Source: Clostridioides difficile CD160 (GTDB taxonomy: Bacteria > Bacillota > Clostridia > Peptostreptococcales > Peptostreptococcaceae). Taken from it: a stretch of 64,000 nucleotides of DNA. Below the pieces are notes generated by a model. That model saw only the letters and a program-made list of their open reading frames with translations, did no database searches and was not told the origin of the DNA. The position numbers and the translations under genes were made by a program. Shown piece by piece: positions 7,113 through 14,777 of this stretch. The stretch's first letter is position 1, and each line of letters starts with the position of its first letter. Where the stretch lies: contig NZ_AVHW01000053.1 of the NCBI RefSeq assembly GCF_000449425.2, forward strand, positions 1-64,000. Direction: 5' to 3'.

Positions 7113-7771
7113 TAAAAATACTCCTATTAACCTATATCAAGATATACTTGATTTAATTGTGTATTACCACAAATACTATTGTATCATAGATTAATAGAAA
7201 TGTCTACTTAATTATATTTTTAAGTTAACATTTCTGCTTGTTTTTAATATTAAAAATATATTTAAGAGCTTTGTATTACTATAGATTGGTGCGAATGGAG
7301 ATAAAGTTAAAAGAGATTCTCTAGAAAACAAAATCTATATAACTTTGTATTTACAAAATTATAATAATCGTATGAACTACTGATATAAGCAGTCAACATA
7401 TGTGTACACTTATCCATTTTATCTCTAAACATATAAATTATTATCTCGCTAAAAAACTTTCATAAAAACAAAAAGAACTATATATTTTTGGTAACTGGAT
7501 GACATAATTTATAAGAATTTTATAAGTCTTAGTCCCTATAGCTTTGCGTCACTAAATTTCTATAGTTTTGCCGATTTAGTTTTATTCTACAATTTAATAA
7601 TACAATGCAATTAGTTATTATTCAACATATGTGTTTGAAAATTGAATAAGTTTATAGATATGAATAATATTTTTTATATATAAAAACAAACTAAATAAGT
7701 AGAATATATGGAAAATTTTACCTGTAGTTTTTGTGTTAAAAAGCTCCTATCATTAGTTTAAGTTAGACTGA
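7113..7771. other. Gene-free AT-rich stretch
   Basis: About 660 bp between divergent genes. It must contain the cold-shock promoter (minus strand) and the BlaI-gene promoter (plus strand). No ORF with a ribosome binding site and no convincing repeat was found. It is probably decayed element DNA. Confidence 0.5.
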
Positions 7772-7789
7772 ATGAGGGAGCGACACAAG

Positions 7790-8167
7790 ATGGAAGAAGA
7801 AATGTTAATAGAAAAATTATTAAGAGCAGAACTAATATTAATGGAGTATTTATGGAAAAAAGATTCTATAATATCTAAAAAAGAAATTGTAAAATATATA
7901 AAACAGAGGTATGGATGGCATAAAAGTACAATAAAAACACTATTAAAAAGATTGGTTGATAAAGGTTATTTGGCTAGAGATATTATAAAATTTCAATCTC
8001 ATTATAAAATAACAATAGATAACGAAGAATATTACGCTTTTAAGAAAAAGGTACTAAAATCTAGTAAAAGTAGAAAAATAATGCGTTTTCTTACTACCAC
8101 ACATAAATCTATAAGCAAAGATAAGTTAGATTCACTAGAAGAGTATTACAGTAACTTAAAAGAATGA
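7790..8167 (+). CDS. BlaI/MecI/CopY family repressor
   Basis: A 125-residue penicillinase-repressor type winged-helix protein. The helix-turn-helix region is seen in LILMEYLWKKDSIISKKEIV and the recognition-wing part in WHKSTIKTLLKRLVDKGYL. The C-terminal helix ends SLEEYYSNLKE, the usual dimerisation tail. ATG 7790 follows GAGGGAG; the upstream start at 7772 would overlap that site. No BlaR-type sensor or beta-lactamase gene is adjacent, so its target is unknown. A second BlaI gene follows within about 100 bp and a deleted third copy lies at 11044. Confidence 0.85.
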   Translation: MEEEMLIEKLLRAELILMEYLWKKDSIISKKEIVKYIKQRYGWHKSTIKTLLKRLVDKGYLARDIIKFQSHYKITIDNEEYYAFKKKVLKSSKSRKIMRFLTTTHKSISKDKLDSLEEYYSNLKE

Positions 8168-8273
8168 TATGGTGAAAATTGGGTGGTATTATTTACCTTA
8201 ATTCTCTTGTTTGGAAAACTTTATTAAGATAGAATTTTATTTATATATGAATCGACAAGAGGGTATATATAAC

Positions 8274-8612
8274 GTGAAAATTAGTAAATTACCAGAAGCG
8301 GAATTAAAAGTTATGAGATATATTTGGGAATCATATAGAATATTGACATCAAGAGAAATTGTTGAAGCCATGGAACAAAAATATAAATGGAAAGACACGA
8401 CTACATTTACAGTATTAAAAAGATTGCAAAGAAGAGAGTTTTTAGAAACAGGGAAAATAGATAAACGTACTCACTATAATGTACTAGTAAAAGAAAAACA
8501 ATATCAGAGATTTGAAACAAGAGAATTCATAAAAAATATACATAAAAATTCAATTAGAAGTTTGATTTCAGCATTACATAAAAATGATGAGAAAGTAGAT
8601 GAAAAAAATTAA
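8274..8612 (+). CDS. BlaI/MecI family repressor with C-terminal frameshift
   Basis: From GTG 8274 (KISKLPEAELKVMRYIW) the product has a standard BlaI winged helix, with the motif WKDTTTFTVLKRLQRREFL. The frame stops after DEKN at 8612 within a run of seven A. Adding one A would continue KLNELEEYFKSLEKDD and end at 8655, matching the C-terminal tail of the neighbouring repressor (SLEEYYSNLKE). The present protein lacks about 15 dimerisation residues, so it may be impaired, unless slippage on the A-run makes some full-length product. The longer ORF starting at 8211 has no ribosome binding site. Confidence 0.7.
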   Translation: MKISKLPEAELKVMRYIWESYRILTSREIVEAMEQKYKWKDTTTFTVLKRLQRREFLETGKIDKRTHYNVLVKEKQYQRFETREFIKNIHKNSIRSLISALHKNDEKVDEKN

Positions 8613-8685
8613 ATGAGTTAGAAGAATATTTTAAGAGTTTGGAAAAAGATGATTAATAAAAAATATAGTATTATTTAATAAAAAA

Positions 8686-8720
8686 ATGGAGTAGCAATTT
8701 TTTGCCACCTATTTGCCGCC
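8686..8720 (+). repeat. Element-end repeat, second copy
   Basis: GGAGTAGCAATTTTTTGCCACC and a following ATTTGCCGCC correspond to the TGGCAA/TTGCCACC sequences at 1260-1307 and 11175-11240. The sequence before it, from GATGATTAATAAA onward (8649 on), also matches 11130-11180. This copy has lost symmetry in its stem. Confidence 0.55.
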
Positions 8721-8842
8721 CAACTTATTATATAAAATTAACTATAAATAAAAATATAAGATAAAATAAAAACATTGATTTAATGTCTGATATTTTAATG
8801 GTTTCAAAATAAATATAAATAAAGACAAAGAAAATACTACAA

Positions 8843-8892
8843 TTTATAACCGAAATTCAAGTACTTGTAACTAAATAGCTAGATTTCAATGA
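8843..8892 (+). repeat. Putative attR, right direct repeat of integrated element
   Basis: It matches 1183-1232 with 47 of 50 identical bases at an offset of 7660 bp. It duplicates the 3' end of the MerR gene (codons for TEIQVLVTK and the stop), but nothing upstream of it resembles that gene. It therefore fits a right attachment site rather than a decayed gene copy. Confidence 0.7.
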
Positions 8893-9027
8893 TATATCAA
8901 ACAAATCTTCAAACAATCAGATAATATCACAAATTCACTTACATTTTGTTTAAGTTTAATCTATAGTATATATAAATAATAATAAAGTAATAAACTTCGA
9001 AATCAAAAAAATGAAGAAGGTGTTTGT

Positions 9028-9822
9028 ATGTATAAAATAGGTGAAGCTTCAAAAATAACTAAAATATCATCTAGAATGCTTAGATATTATGATAAAGAAA
9101 ATATATTGAAACCTAGTCACATAGAAAATAATGGATATAGGTACTATACAGAAGGAGACATTAGTATAATATCAAAAATAAAAAACTTAAGAAGATATGA
9201 GTTTTCTTATGAAGAAATAAAAGATATATTTGATAATAATAAATATGAAAATATAGATATATATATCAATAAGATTGAAGAACTAACAAAAAAAATAAAT
9301 AAATATGGATATTTAATTTCAGAAATAGAAGAAAAGGTAAAATTTAAAGATACAATCATAAATAATTATGATGTTAATATTTGTGAAAGACAATCAGTTA
9401 ATACCTTGTGCAAAAAAGCCATTATTACTTATAAAGAGATAGGAGAATTTATAGAATCTTGCTATAATACGATTTCAAAAAGCAAATCTAATAAAGTTGG
9501 ATGTTATTATGTAATGTTCTACGATAATGAAAATATAGATGAAAATACATATGAAATAGAATATTATCAACCTATTGTAGATAATAAAGAAATAAATGGA
9601 TTCAATAATAAGGTAATTGAAAGTGGTACATATATTAGTACAATATGTTATGGAGATTATGAAAATTTAATTGATGCTTATAATGCTTTGTATAAGTGGG
9701 TTAAAAATAACGATTTTAAAGTTAAAGGAAATTTTATTGAAAAATATCTTGTAGATTCATTATTAACTCCCTTTAGCTATGAATTTATAACAGAAGTATC
9801 TATAAAAGTTTCAAAAGATTAG
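9028..9822 (+). CDS. MerR family regulator with effector-binding domain
   Basis: A 264-residue regulator with an N-terminal MerR helix-turn-helix (YKIGEASKITKISSRMLRYY, then ENILKPSHIENNGYRYY), a coiled-coil linker (about 75-110) and a GyrI-like ligand domain to the end. ATG 9028 follows GAAGAAGGTG. It lies 58 bp before an exported deiminase-like gene on the same strand and may control it. It is a distant paralogue of the MerR gene at 409, which would have been its near neighbour before the element inserted. Confidence 0.85.
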   Translation: MYKIGEASKITKISSRMLRYYDKENILKPSHIENNGYRYYTEGDISIISKIKNLRRYEFSYEEIKDIFDNNKYENIDIYINKIEELTKKINKYGYLISEIEEKVKFKDTIINNYDVNICERQSVNTLCKKAIITYKEIGEFIESCYNTISKSKSNKVGCYYVMFYDNENIDENTYEIEYYQPIVDNKEINGFNNKVIESGTYISTICYGDYENLIDAYNALYKWVKNNDFKVKGNFIEKYLVDSLLTPFSYEFITEVSIKVSKD

Positions 9823-9880
9823 TTGACCTTGACACTATGATAACCTTTATACTTGAATTATAAAAATAGAGGAGGTTATT

Positions 9881-11020
9881 ATGAATAAAATAATTTCAAT
9901 GCTGGTATTACCATTATTATTGATGATGAGAGGATTTACAAAAGGGTATGAAAGTGAAAATATAAATCAAAATAATCAAAAAAAGTATTATATGACACTA
10001 GAAGATGAAGAACATGAAGGCACTTGGTTGCAATGGCCTCATAGTTATACTTATGGAAAAGAATATCAAAAGAGAATAGAAGATGTATGGGTAAAGATGA
10101 CAAAGTCTTTAGTGGAAGGTGAGAATGTTCATATAGTAGCTTATAATAATAGTGAAAAAGATAGAATAGAGAATTTATTGAAAAAAGAAAACATTGACAT
10201 GAGTTATGTAGATTTTTATATTCATAAAACTGATGATGTTTGGATAAGAGATAATGGTCCTATATTTGTATATGATGAGAGTGATGAAATTGTAATATTA
10301 GATTGGGGATTTAATGGTTGGGGAAGAAAAGAACCATATAGTAAATCAAATCAGATTCCTAAAAAGATAAGTGAAGACTTAGGAATTAAAAGTATAAATT
10401 TAAGCGAAGTAGTCTTAGAGGGTGGAGCAATAGAGCTTGATGGTAGTGGAACATTTTTAGCGACTAAAAGTTCTATAATAAATAAAAATAGAAATAAAAA
10501 CTTAAGCCAAGGTGATATAGAAAAATATATAAGAAAATATTATGGAGTAGAAAAATTTATATGGTTAGATGGTGTAGTTGGAATAGATATAACAGATTTT
10601 CATATTGATGGATTTGCAAAATTTTATGATGAATCAACAATAATTACATTAAATAAAAAAGGATTGATAGACTGGGGATTAAAGCAAAAAGATATTAATA
10701 TATTGTTGAATTCAACAAATGTAAAAGGGAAAAAATATAATTATGTATATCTACCACTTACGCAAAACAATGTTAAATTAAAAAATGGAAAAAAATTAGC
10801 ATATCAAGGTTCATATATGAATTTTTATATAGGTAATAAAGTTGTATTAGTTCCAAATTATAATGACCCAAATGATAAAGTTGCGAATAAGATTATACAA
10901 GATTTATATCCTGATAGAAAAGTAATAGGAATAGATATAAGAGAGTTATATAAAGATGGTGGAATGATTCATTGTGTAACTCAACAACAACCTATAGCTG
11001 TAGTTAAAAATAGAGAGTAA
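9881..11020 (+). CDS. Exported agmatine/peptidylarginine deiminase family protein
   Basis: A 379-residue member of the agmatine deiminase/bacterial PAD superfamily (guanidino-group hydrolysis). Visible active-site features are EHEGTWLQWPH, DDVWIRDNGP, LEGGAIE, ITDFHIDGFAKF and the C-terminal GGMIHCVTQQQP holding the nucleophile Cys. A hydrophobic N-terminus (about residues 3-17) looks like a signal peptide, unusual for cytoplasmic agmatine deiminases and more like secreted PAD enzymes; there is no lipobox Cys. GGAGG precedes ATG 9881. No putrescine carbamoyltransferase or agmatine antiporter lies nearby, so an agmatine fermentation operon is not supported. The substrate remains open. Confidence 0.8.
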   Translation: MNKIISMLVLPLLLMMRGFTKGYESENINQNNQKKYYMTLEDEEHEGTWLQWPHSYTYGKEYQKRIEDVWVKMTKSLVEGENVHIVAYNNSEKDRIENLLKKENIDMSYVDFYIHKTDDVWIRDNGPIFVYDESDEIVILDWGFNGWGRKEPYSKSNQIPKKISEDLGIKSINLSEVVLEGGAIELDGSGTFLATKSSIINKNRNKNLSQGDIEKYIRKYYGVEKFIWLDGVVGIDITDFHIDGFAKFYDESTIITLNKKGLIDWGLKQKDINILLNSTNVKGKKYNYVYLPLTQNNVKLKNGKKLAYQGSYMNFYIGNKVVLVPNYNDPNDKVANKIIQDLYPDRKVIGIDIRELYKDGGMIHCVTQQQPIAVVKNRE

Positions 11021-11043
11021 TAAAGTGTGATATTAATTAATAT

Positions 11044-11139
11044 TGACAGCTTATTTATGGAAAAAAGATTCCTTAATGAGTAAAAATGAAATTAAAGAAG
11101 TCAGAAGAAAATTTTAAGCATTCAGAAGAAAATGATTAA
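11044..11139 (+). pseudogene. BlaI-type repressor remnant with internal deletion
   Basis: The left part reads TAYLWKKDSLMSKNEIKE, matching the first helix region of the BlaI genes at 7790 and 8274. After a jump the right part reads SEENFKHSEEND and stop, matching their C-terminal tail. Everything between (about 80 codons) is missing. The following 100 bp also matches the region after the second BlaI gene, so this is the scar of a related element. Confidence 0.7.
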
Positions 11140-11174
11140 TAAATAACATATAGTATTGTTGAATAAAGAAAAAT

Positions 11175-11240
11175 GGAGTGGCAATTGTTTTGCCACCCAT
11201 TCGCCACCATATTTTAAAATCGGTGGTAATTTGTATCTTT
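11175..11240 (+). repeat. Element-end repeat, third copy
   Basis: GTGGCAA (11178-11184) and TTGCCAC (11190-11196) form an inverted repeat. It is followed by a second unit ending AAAATCGGTGGTAAT, which aligns with AAAATCGGTGGCAAAT at the integrase end (1292-1307). It joins directly onto the 3' side of the MgtC gene. This suggests a second element of the same family once ended here and lost its integrase. Confidence 0.6.
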
Positions 11241-11251
11241 ATACTTGTTTT

Positions 11252-11926
11252 TTATATTTCTAAAGTTTCTATAAGAGGATTATCACTAAATAATTTTAAT
11301 AAATTTGTTTTTTTGTATCCTTTAGGTAACTTAGTATATATAACTATTTCTAACCAATCTCCATCAAGGCGTTTAATATTCATGTTTATAATTTCAATAT
11401 TAGATTTCTTAAATTTCTCCTCAATATATTCTATCGAATCGCTTCTATTAGAAATCTTGAGCGAAACTTGTTCTGCTGTAGGGAGTTTCATCCATTTCCT
11501 ATCTCTATGGAGTAATATCTGCACAATAACAATGATAATACTTGAAACAATACCTAATAAATATAATCCAGAGCCAATAGCAAGCCCTGTACCTGCTGTT
11601 GCCCATATACCAGCAGCTGTAGTAAGTCCACTTACTGATTGATTTCTAATAAATATTAATCCAGCTCCTAAGAAACCTATTCCACTGACAACTTGTGCTG
11701 CAACACGGGCTGGGTCTAGACCAATACCTGGAGTACCTACTATATCATTAAACCCATACTTAGAAACAATGATTATAAGCGCTGAACCTAATGCCACTAT
11801 AAAATGAGTTCGTATTCCAGCTTCTTTTAGTCTATTTTTCCTTTCATATCCAATTAAAGCTCCACAGAAACCAGCAAGGATGATTCTTGCTATATACTCA
11901 AATTGAATTAGTATATGATTATTCAT
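11252..11926 (-). CDS. MgtC/SapB family membrane protein
   Basis: A 224-residue MgtC-family protein. Four to five hydrophobic helices fill residues 10-145 with the family signatures GFCGALIGYERK and GIGFLGAGLIF, followed by a soluble C-terminal domain (about 150-224) of ACT-like type. Members affect growth at low magnesium and, in pathogens, survival in macrophages and F-ATPase activity; the role here is inferred by family only. It is monocistronic on the minus strand. Its 3' end abuts the third element-end repeat, so an insertion once occurred next to it without damaging the frame. Confidence 0.88.
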   Translation of the reverse strand: MNNHILIQFEYIARIILAGFCGALIGYERKNRLKEAGIRTHFIVALGSALIIIVSKYGFNDIVGTPGIGLDPARVAAQVVSGIGFLGAGLIFIRNQSVSGLTTAAGIWATAGTGLAIGSGLYLLGIVSSIIIVIVQILLHRDRKWMKLPTAEQVSLKISNRSDSIEYIEEKFKKSNIEIINMNIKRLDGDWLEIVIYTKLPKGYKKTNLLKLFSDNPLIETLEI

Positions 11927-12093
11927 TTGTCTAGCACCCCTTTCTATATAATAATATATATACTATAATACTACATTTTTTATGTGGATATAGTAAAGTT
12001 TAAAATTTATATGATAGTTATATATGAATATAAAATAGATAAGAGTATTTTATATATATAAAAATGATAGAACGTATCTAATTTTAAATGATT

Positions 12094-12130
12094 AAAGAGC
12101 ATACTTAAATAAGTTAAGTTTGCTCTTTTT
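12094..12130. terminator. Hairpin between isochorismatase and MgtC genes
   Basis: AAAGAGCATACTTAA pairs with TTAAGTTTGCTCTTT around a five-base loop. A T-run follows on the plus strand. It lies 17 bp after the isochorismatase-like stop on the minus strand, so it most likely terminates that gene. The rest of 11927-12146 holds only the MgtC promoter region. Confidence 0.5.
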
Positions 12131-12146
12131 AATATGGTAAATATTT

Positions 12147-12701
12147 TTATTTATAACAACTAGATAAAAAAATATCTGTATTTTTTATATCTGCAAAACT
12201 CTTCTGCAATGATGCCATGAATACTTGATGGGCAGTGTTTGCATGAATTTCTACATCACCCCAAGATAAATTTTTTGTTGTACAGGCATCATCTATAAGA
12301 GTTATGTCGTATCCCAGTTTTTTTGCTGTTCTTACACTTGTATCAATGCACATATGACTCATCATTCCACAAATCACCAACTTAGTTATATTTTTTTTCT
12401 CAAGTACAGTTTGTAGGCTGGTTTGAAAAAAACTGTCTGGTGAATGTTTAATTATAATTTCTTCATTTGCCAGTGGAAAAACAGTTTCATTTATTTCTGA
12501 ACCATAAGTGTGAGGAAGAAAAAAAGAAGCTGTTTTATCTGTTGATATATGTTGTACATGAATAACTGGTAAGTCATTTTTTCTAAAGAACAGCAATATC
12601 TTCTTTGCATTTTCAGTAGCTTTTTTTGGTTCAAATAATTCACATTTTCCGTTTTTAAAATAATCATTCTGAATATCAATTAGTATTAAAGCTATAGACA
12701 T
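12147..12701 (-). CDS. Isochorismatase-fold cysteine hydrolase
   Basis: A 184-residue cytoplasmic enzyme of the isochorismatase/nicotinamidase superfamily. The catalytic triad is visible: Asp in LILIDIQNDYF, a Lys in the middle (IIIKHSPDSFFQT), and Cys in ICGMMSHMCIDTSVRTA, with the family's cis-peptide just before it. The likely reaction is hydrolysis of an amide or vinyl-ether substrate; nicotinamidase activity cannot be distinguished from other members by eye. It lies just downstream of an HxlR-type regulator on the same strand, which probably controls it. Length is normal. Confidence 0.85.
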   Translation of the reverse strand: MSIALILIDIQNDYFKNGKCELFEPKKATENAKKILLFFRKNDLPVIHVQHISTDKTASFFLPHTYGSEINETVFPLANEEIIIKHSPDSFFQTSLQTVLEKKNITKLVICGMMSHMCIDTSVRTAKKLGYDITLIDDACTTKNLSWGDVEIHANTAHQVFMASLQKSFADIKNTDIFLSSCYK

Positions 12702-12778
12702 GTTTATACCTCCTATCTATCCTTATTATAATATTCATATAAAAAATGTAAATTACTTACTTTTTGGTATGTATAAAA

Positions 12779-13144
12779 CTATTTATTATAACAAATTCCT
12801 TTGCTGTCTAGAACCCCTTGTTGACCATTTTCAAGCATATATTCTATACCTATTTCTTGCATTATTTCCACAGCTTTTAACATTTTTTTACCACGGTCAG
12901 TAAGAAAATATTCAACATGTAATGGATAACCAGGTGAACTTATCTTATCAATAATACCAAATTCATGTAGTTCTTTTAATTGTTGAATTAACATTTTTTG
13001 ATTTATTCCCAAAATGCCATGTTCTAACTCAGAAAATGTCTTATTAGACTGTCTTAATTCAAATACAAGGATAGTTTTCCATTTTCCTTTGATTATGTCA
13101 TGTACAATTTCAAGAGGACATGTGTATTCATCTCTTATTTTCAT
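12779..13144 (-). CDS. HxlR family transcriptional regulator
   Basis: A 121-residue winged-helix protein of the HxlR/DUF24 type. The start CPLEIVHDIIKGKWKTILVFEL is typical, including the N-terminal Cys used for redox or electrophile sensing in HypR- and QorR-like members. Later come ELEHGILGINQKMLIQQLKEL and the wing VEYFLTDRGKKM. It precedes the cysteine hydrolase gene by 77 bp on the same strand, so an oxidative or electrophile-responsive unit is plausible. The ATG at 13144 is preceded by a GGGGGTGA stretch. Confidence 0.88.
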   Translation of the reverse strand: MKIRDEYTCPLEIVHDIIKGKWKTILVFELRQSNKTFSELEHGILGINQKMLIQQLKELHEFGIIDKISSPGYPLHVEYFLTDRGKKMLKAVEIMQEIGIEYMLENGQQGVLDSKGICYNK

Positions 13145-13373
13145 AATATATCACCCCCATAAAATGATAATAAATTATATCACTTGTATTGTCATATGAC
13201 AAATATATATGAATTGTATGTAAAGTTTATGGTTTATTAAGTTCTAAAATTCTTCTAGTGTAGTTCACATTTAATACACAAATAATTAGTAAGATATAAG
13301 TAAATAAACATATAAAATAACTATAGAAATTTAACTTTAAAATAATTTATGATAATTTAGAGGAGGAAAATAT

Positions 13374-13508
13374 ATGAATATATCAAGAAAAGCTATGAAA
13401 ATAATAGAATTGGCACAAAGAATAGCAACCAAAAAAGGCATCTCAGTAGAAGAAGCTTGGAATGAAGCACTAACAGAATATAAAAATAAATATGAACACA
13501 TTGCATAG
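13374..13508 (+). CDS. Small 44-residue helical protein
   Basis: ATG 13374 follows GAGGAGG at ideal spacing. The product (starting MNISRKAMKIIELAQRIA, ending NKYEHIA) is short, charged and predicted helical, with a segment KKGISVEEAWNEALTEYK that resembles a ribbon-helix-helix or degradation-tag adaptor half. It stands alone between an HxlR gene and an acetyltransferase gene. The strong ribosome binding site and absence of a competing frame support a real gene. Function unknown. Confidence 0.65.
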   Translation: MNISRKAMKIIELAQRIATKKGISVEEAWNEALTEYKNKYEHIA

Positions 13509-13704
13509 ATATTGAAAAAATGTAGCTTATTTAAAATATAAAATGACATATAATCTTTAATTGTATACTTTTACAAGAAATAAATTAGCTTACAATTCTA
13601 AATTATTTTTGAAAAATTAAGAATATTTGGTGGAATATAATGAATTTAAATGATACTATAAATTATAAGGGATATCATTATTAATGCAAAAGGAGGATAT
13701 ATAC

Positions 13705-14490
13705 TTGATTGTAAAAATAGATAACACTTTAGAAAAAGAATTTTGGCAATATGTATCACATGAAGAAAGTTTAAACTTATTCATAATTGGATATGTTGAA
13801 AACTATGGATTTAGCTCCTACTCTCAAGATATATGGTCTCAAATGAAAGGAGGAAATATAACTTCTATAATATTAAAGAGTAAGTCAACACTTATAATTT
13901 ATAGTCTAAAAAATGATTTTGATATAGAAGAGATGAAGTATCATATAAAAGATTTGGATGTAGAAAGTATAAGTGGAAAAAAGTGTGTAATGGATAGATT
14001 AATAAGTGGATATAAAGATTTCTATGAAAAACTAGATAATAAATTTTGCATATTAAAGGAAGTAAAAGAAATTGATTTCTCCAACATGAGTGAGTATAAA
14101 ATAGAAAAGTCTCAGGAAAAAGATGTTGATGAAATAGGTAAACTTTTAAACAACTCAGATTATAAAGTAAGTAAAAATTACATAGAAGAAAGAAAAGAGC
14201 ATTTAAAAGAAGGAAATGTAAGAGCATATTTTATTAAAAATAATGATACTATGATTAGCACTGCATCAACTGGTATGGAAACTAGTTTTTTGGCAATTGT
14301 AGTATCTGTAAGCACTGATAAAAAATATAGGGGAAAAGGATTTGCAAGTTATATAGTTTACAATTTAAGTAAAGACTTATTGTTGGAAGGAAAGGTACCA
14401 TGTCTTTTTTACAATGATGACATAGCAGGTAAAATATATCAAAATATAGGATACAAAGAGATAAATGAATGGACAATCCTTTTTAAATAA
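13705..14490 (+). CDS. GNAT family N-acetyltransferase
   Basis: A 261-residue protein with a C-terminal GNAT domain (about residues 125-261). The acetyl-CoA loop region is seen in VSVSTDKKYRGKGFASYIVYNLS, followed by LFYNDDIAGKIYQNIGY. The N-terminal half is a family-specific extension seen in two-domain GNATs. The TTG start at 13705 follows GGAGG at 13692-13696; the ATG at 13684 lies before that site. The acceptor substrate is unknown. It is monocistronic. Confidence 0.8.
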   Translation: MIVKIDNTLEKEFWQYVSHEESLNLFIIGYVENYGFSSYSQDIWSQMKGGNITSIILKSKSTLIIYSLKNDFDIEEMKYHIKDLDVESISGKKCVMDRLISGYKDFYEKLDNKFCILKEVKEIDFSNMSEYKIEKSQEKDVDEIGKLLNNSDYKVSKNYIEERKEHLKEGNVRAYFIKNNDTMISTASTGMETSFLAIVVSVSTDKKYRGKGFASYIVYNLSKDLLLEGKVPCLFYNDDIAGKIYQNIGYKEINEWTILFK

Positions 14491-14777
14491 CTATAAAAAA
14501 TAGTCAATTTTCGTGTCATTCATAATGTACCTTATACAACAGCTTAAACATTTGAAAGACGCTTGATTGATGGGGTTGTTGGTATTTATGGACTATTCAT
14601 TTAAGCGGATTTTTCTTTGAAAATTGATTAAATGATGCTCCTATTCCACAAGTCCCTATAAAATTTGTGACATAGGAAAGGCCCAGCTACATTGAGTAAC
14701 TGGGCCTAATTATCATATGTATGGTTATGTACAGACATGATAGAAGATGGAATTTTGTATGGCTCGAAAATAAATTT
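14491..14777. other. Intergenic region with a GC-rich terminator
   Basis: GGCCCAGCTAC and TAACTGGGCC (14680-14706) form an inverted repeat that would end transcription of the hydrolase gene on the minus strand, with TTTCC following. The stretch at about 14550-14600 could encode TFERRLIDGVVGIYG in one frame, possibly a fragment of a lost gene, but I cannot assign it. Base composition near the terminator is richer in GC than the surroundings. Confidence 0.5.

Noticed and set aside
7790-8655. Beta-lactam resistance regulon based on BlaI-type genes
   Set aside because: No BlaR sensor or beta-lactamase gene is adjacent, and one repressor is frameshifted. The beta-lactamase-like domain at 59661 is part of a wall protein far away.
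8843-8892. Third, decayed MerR gene copy
   Set aside because: Only the last 12 codons and 14 bases beyond match; the upstream sequence shows no trace of the gene, which fits an attachment site better.
11178-11642. Plus-strand ORF of 154 codons
   Set aside because: It is antisense to the well-supported MgtC gene, and its composition reflects reversed hydrophobic codons.
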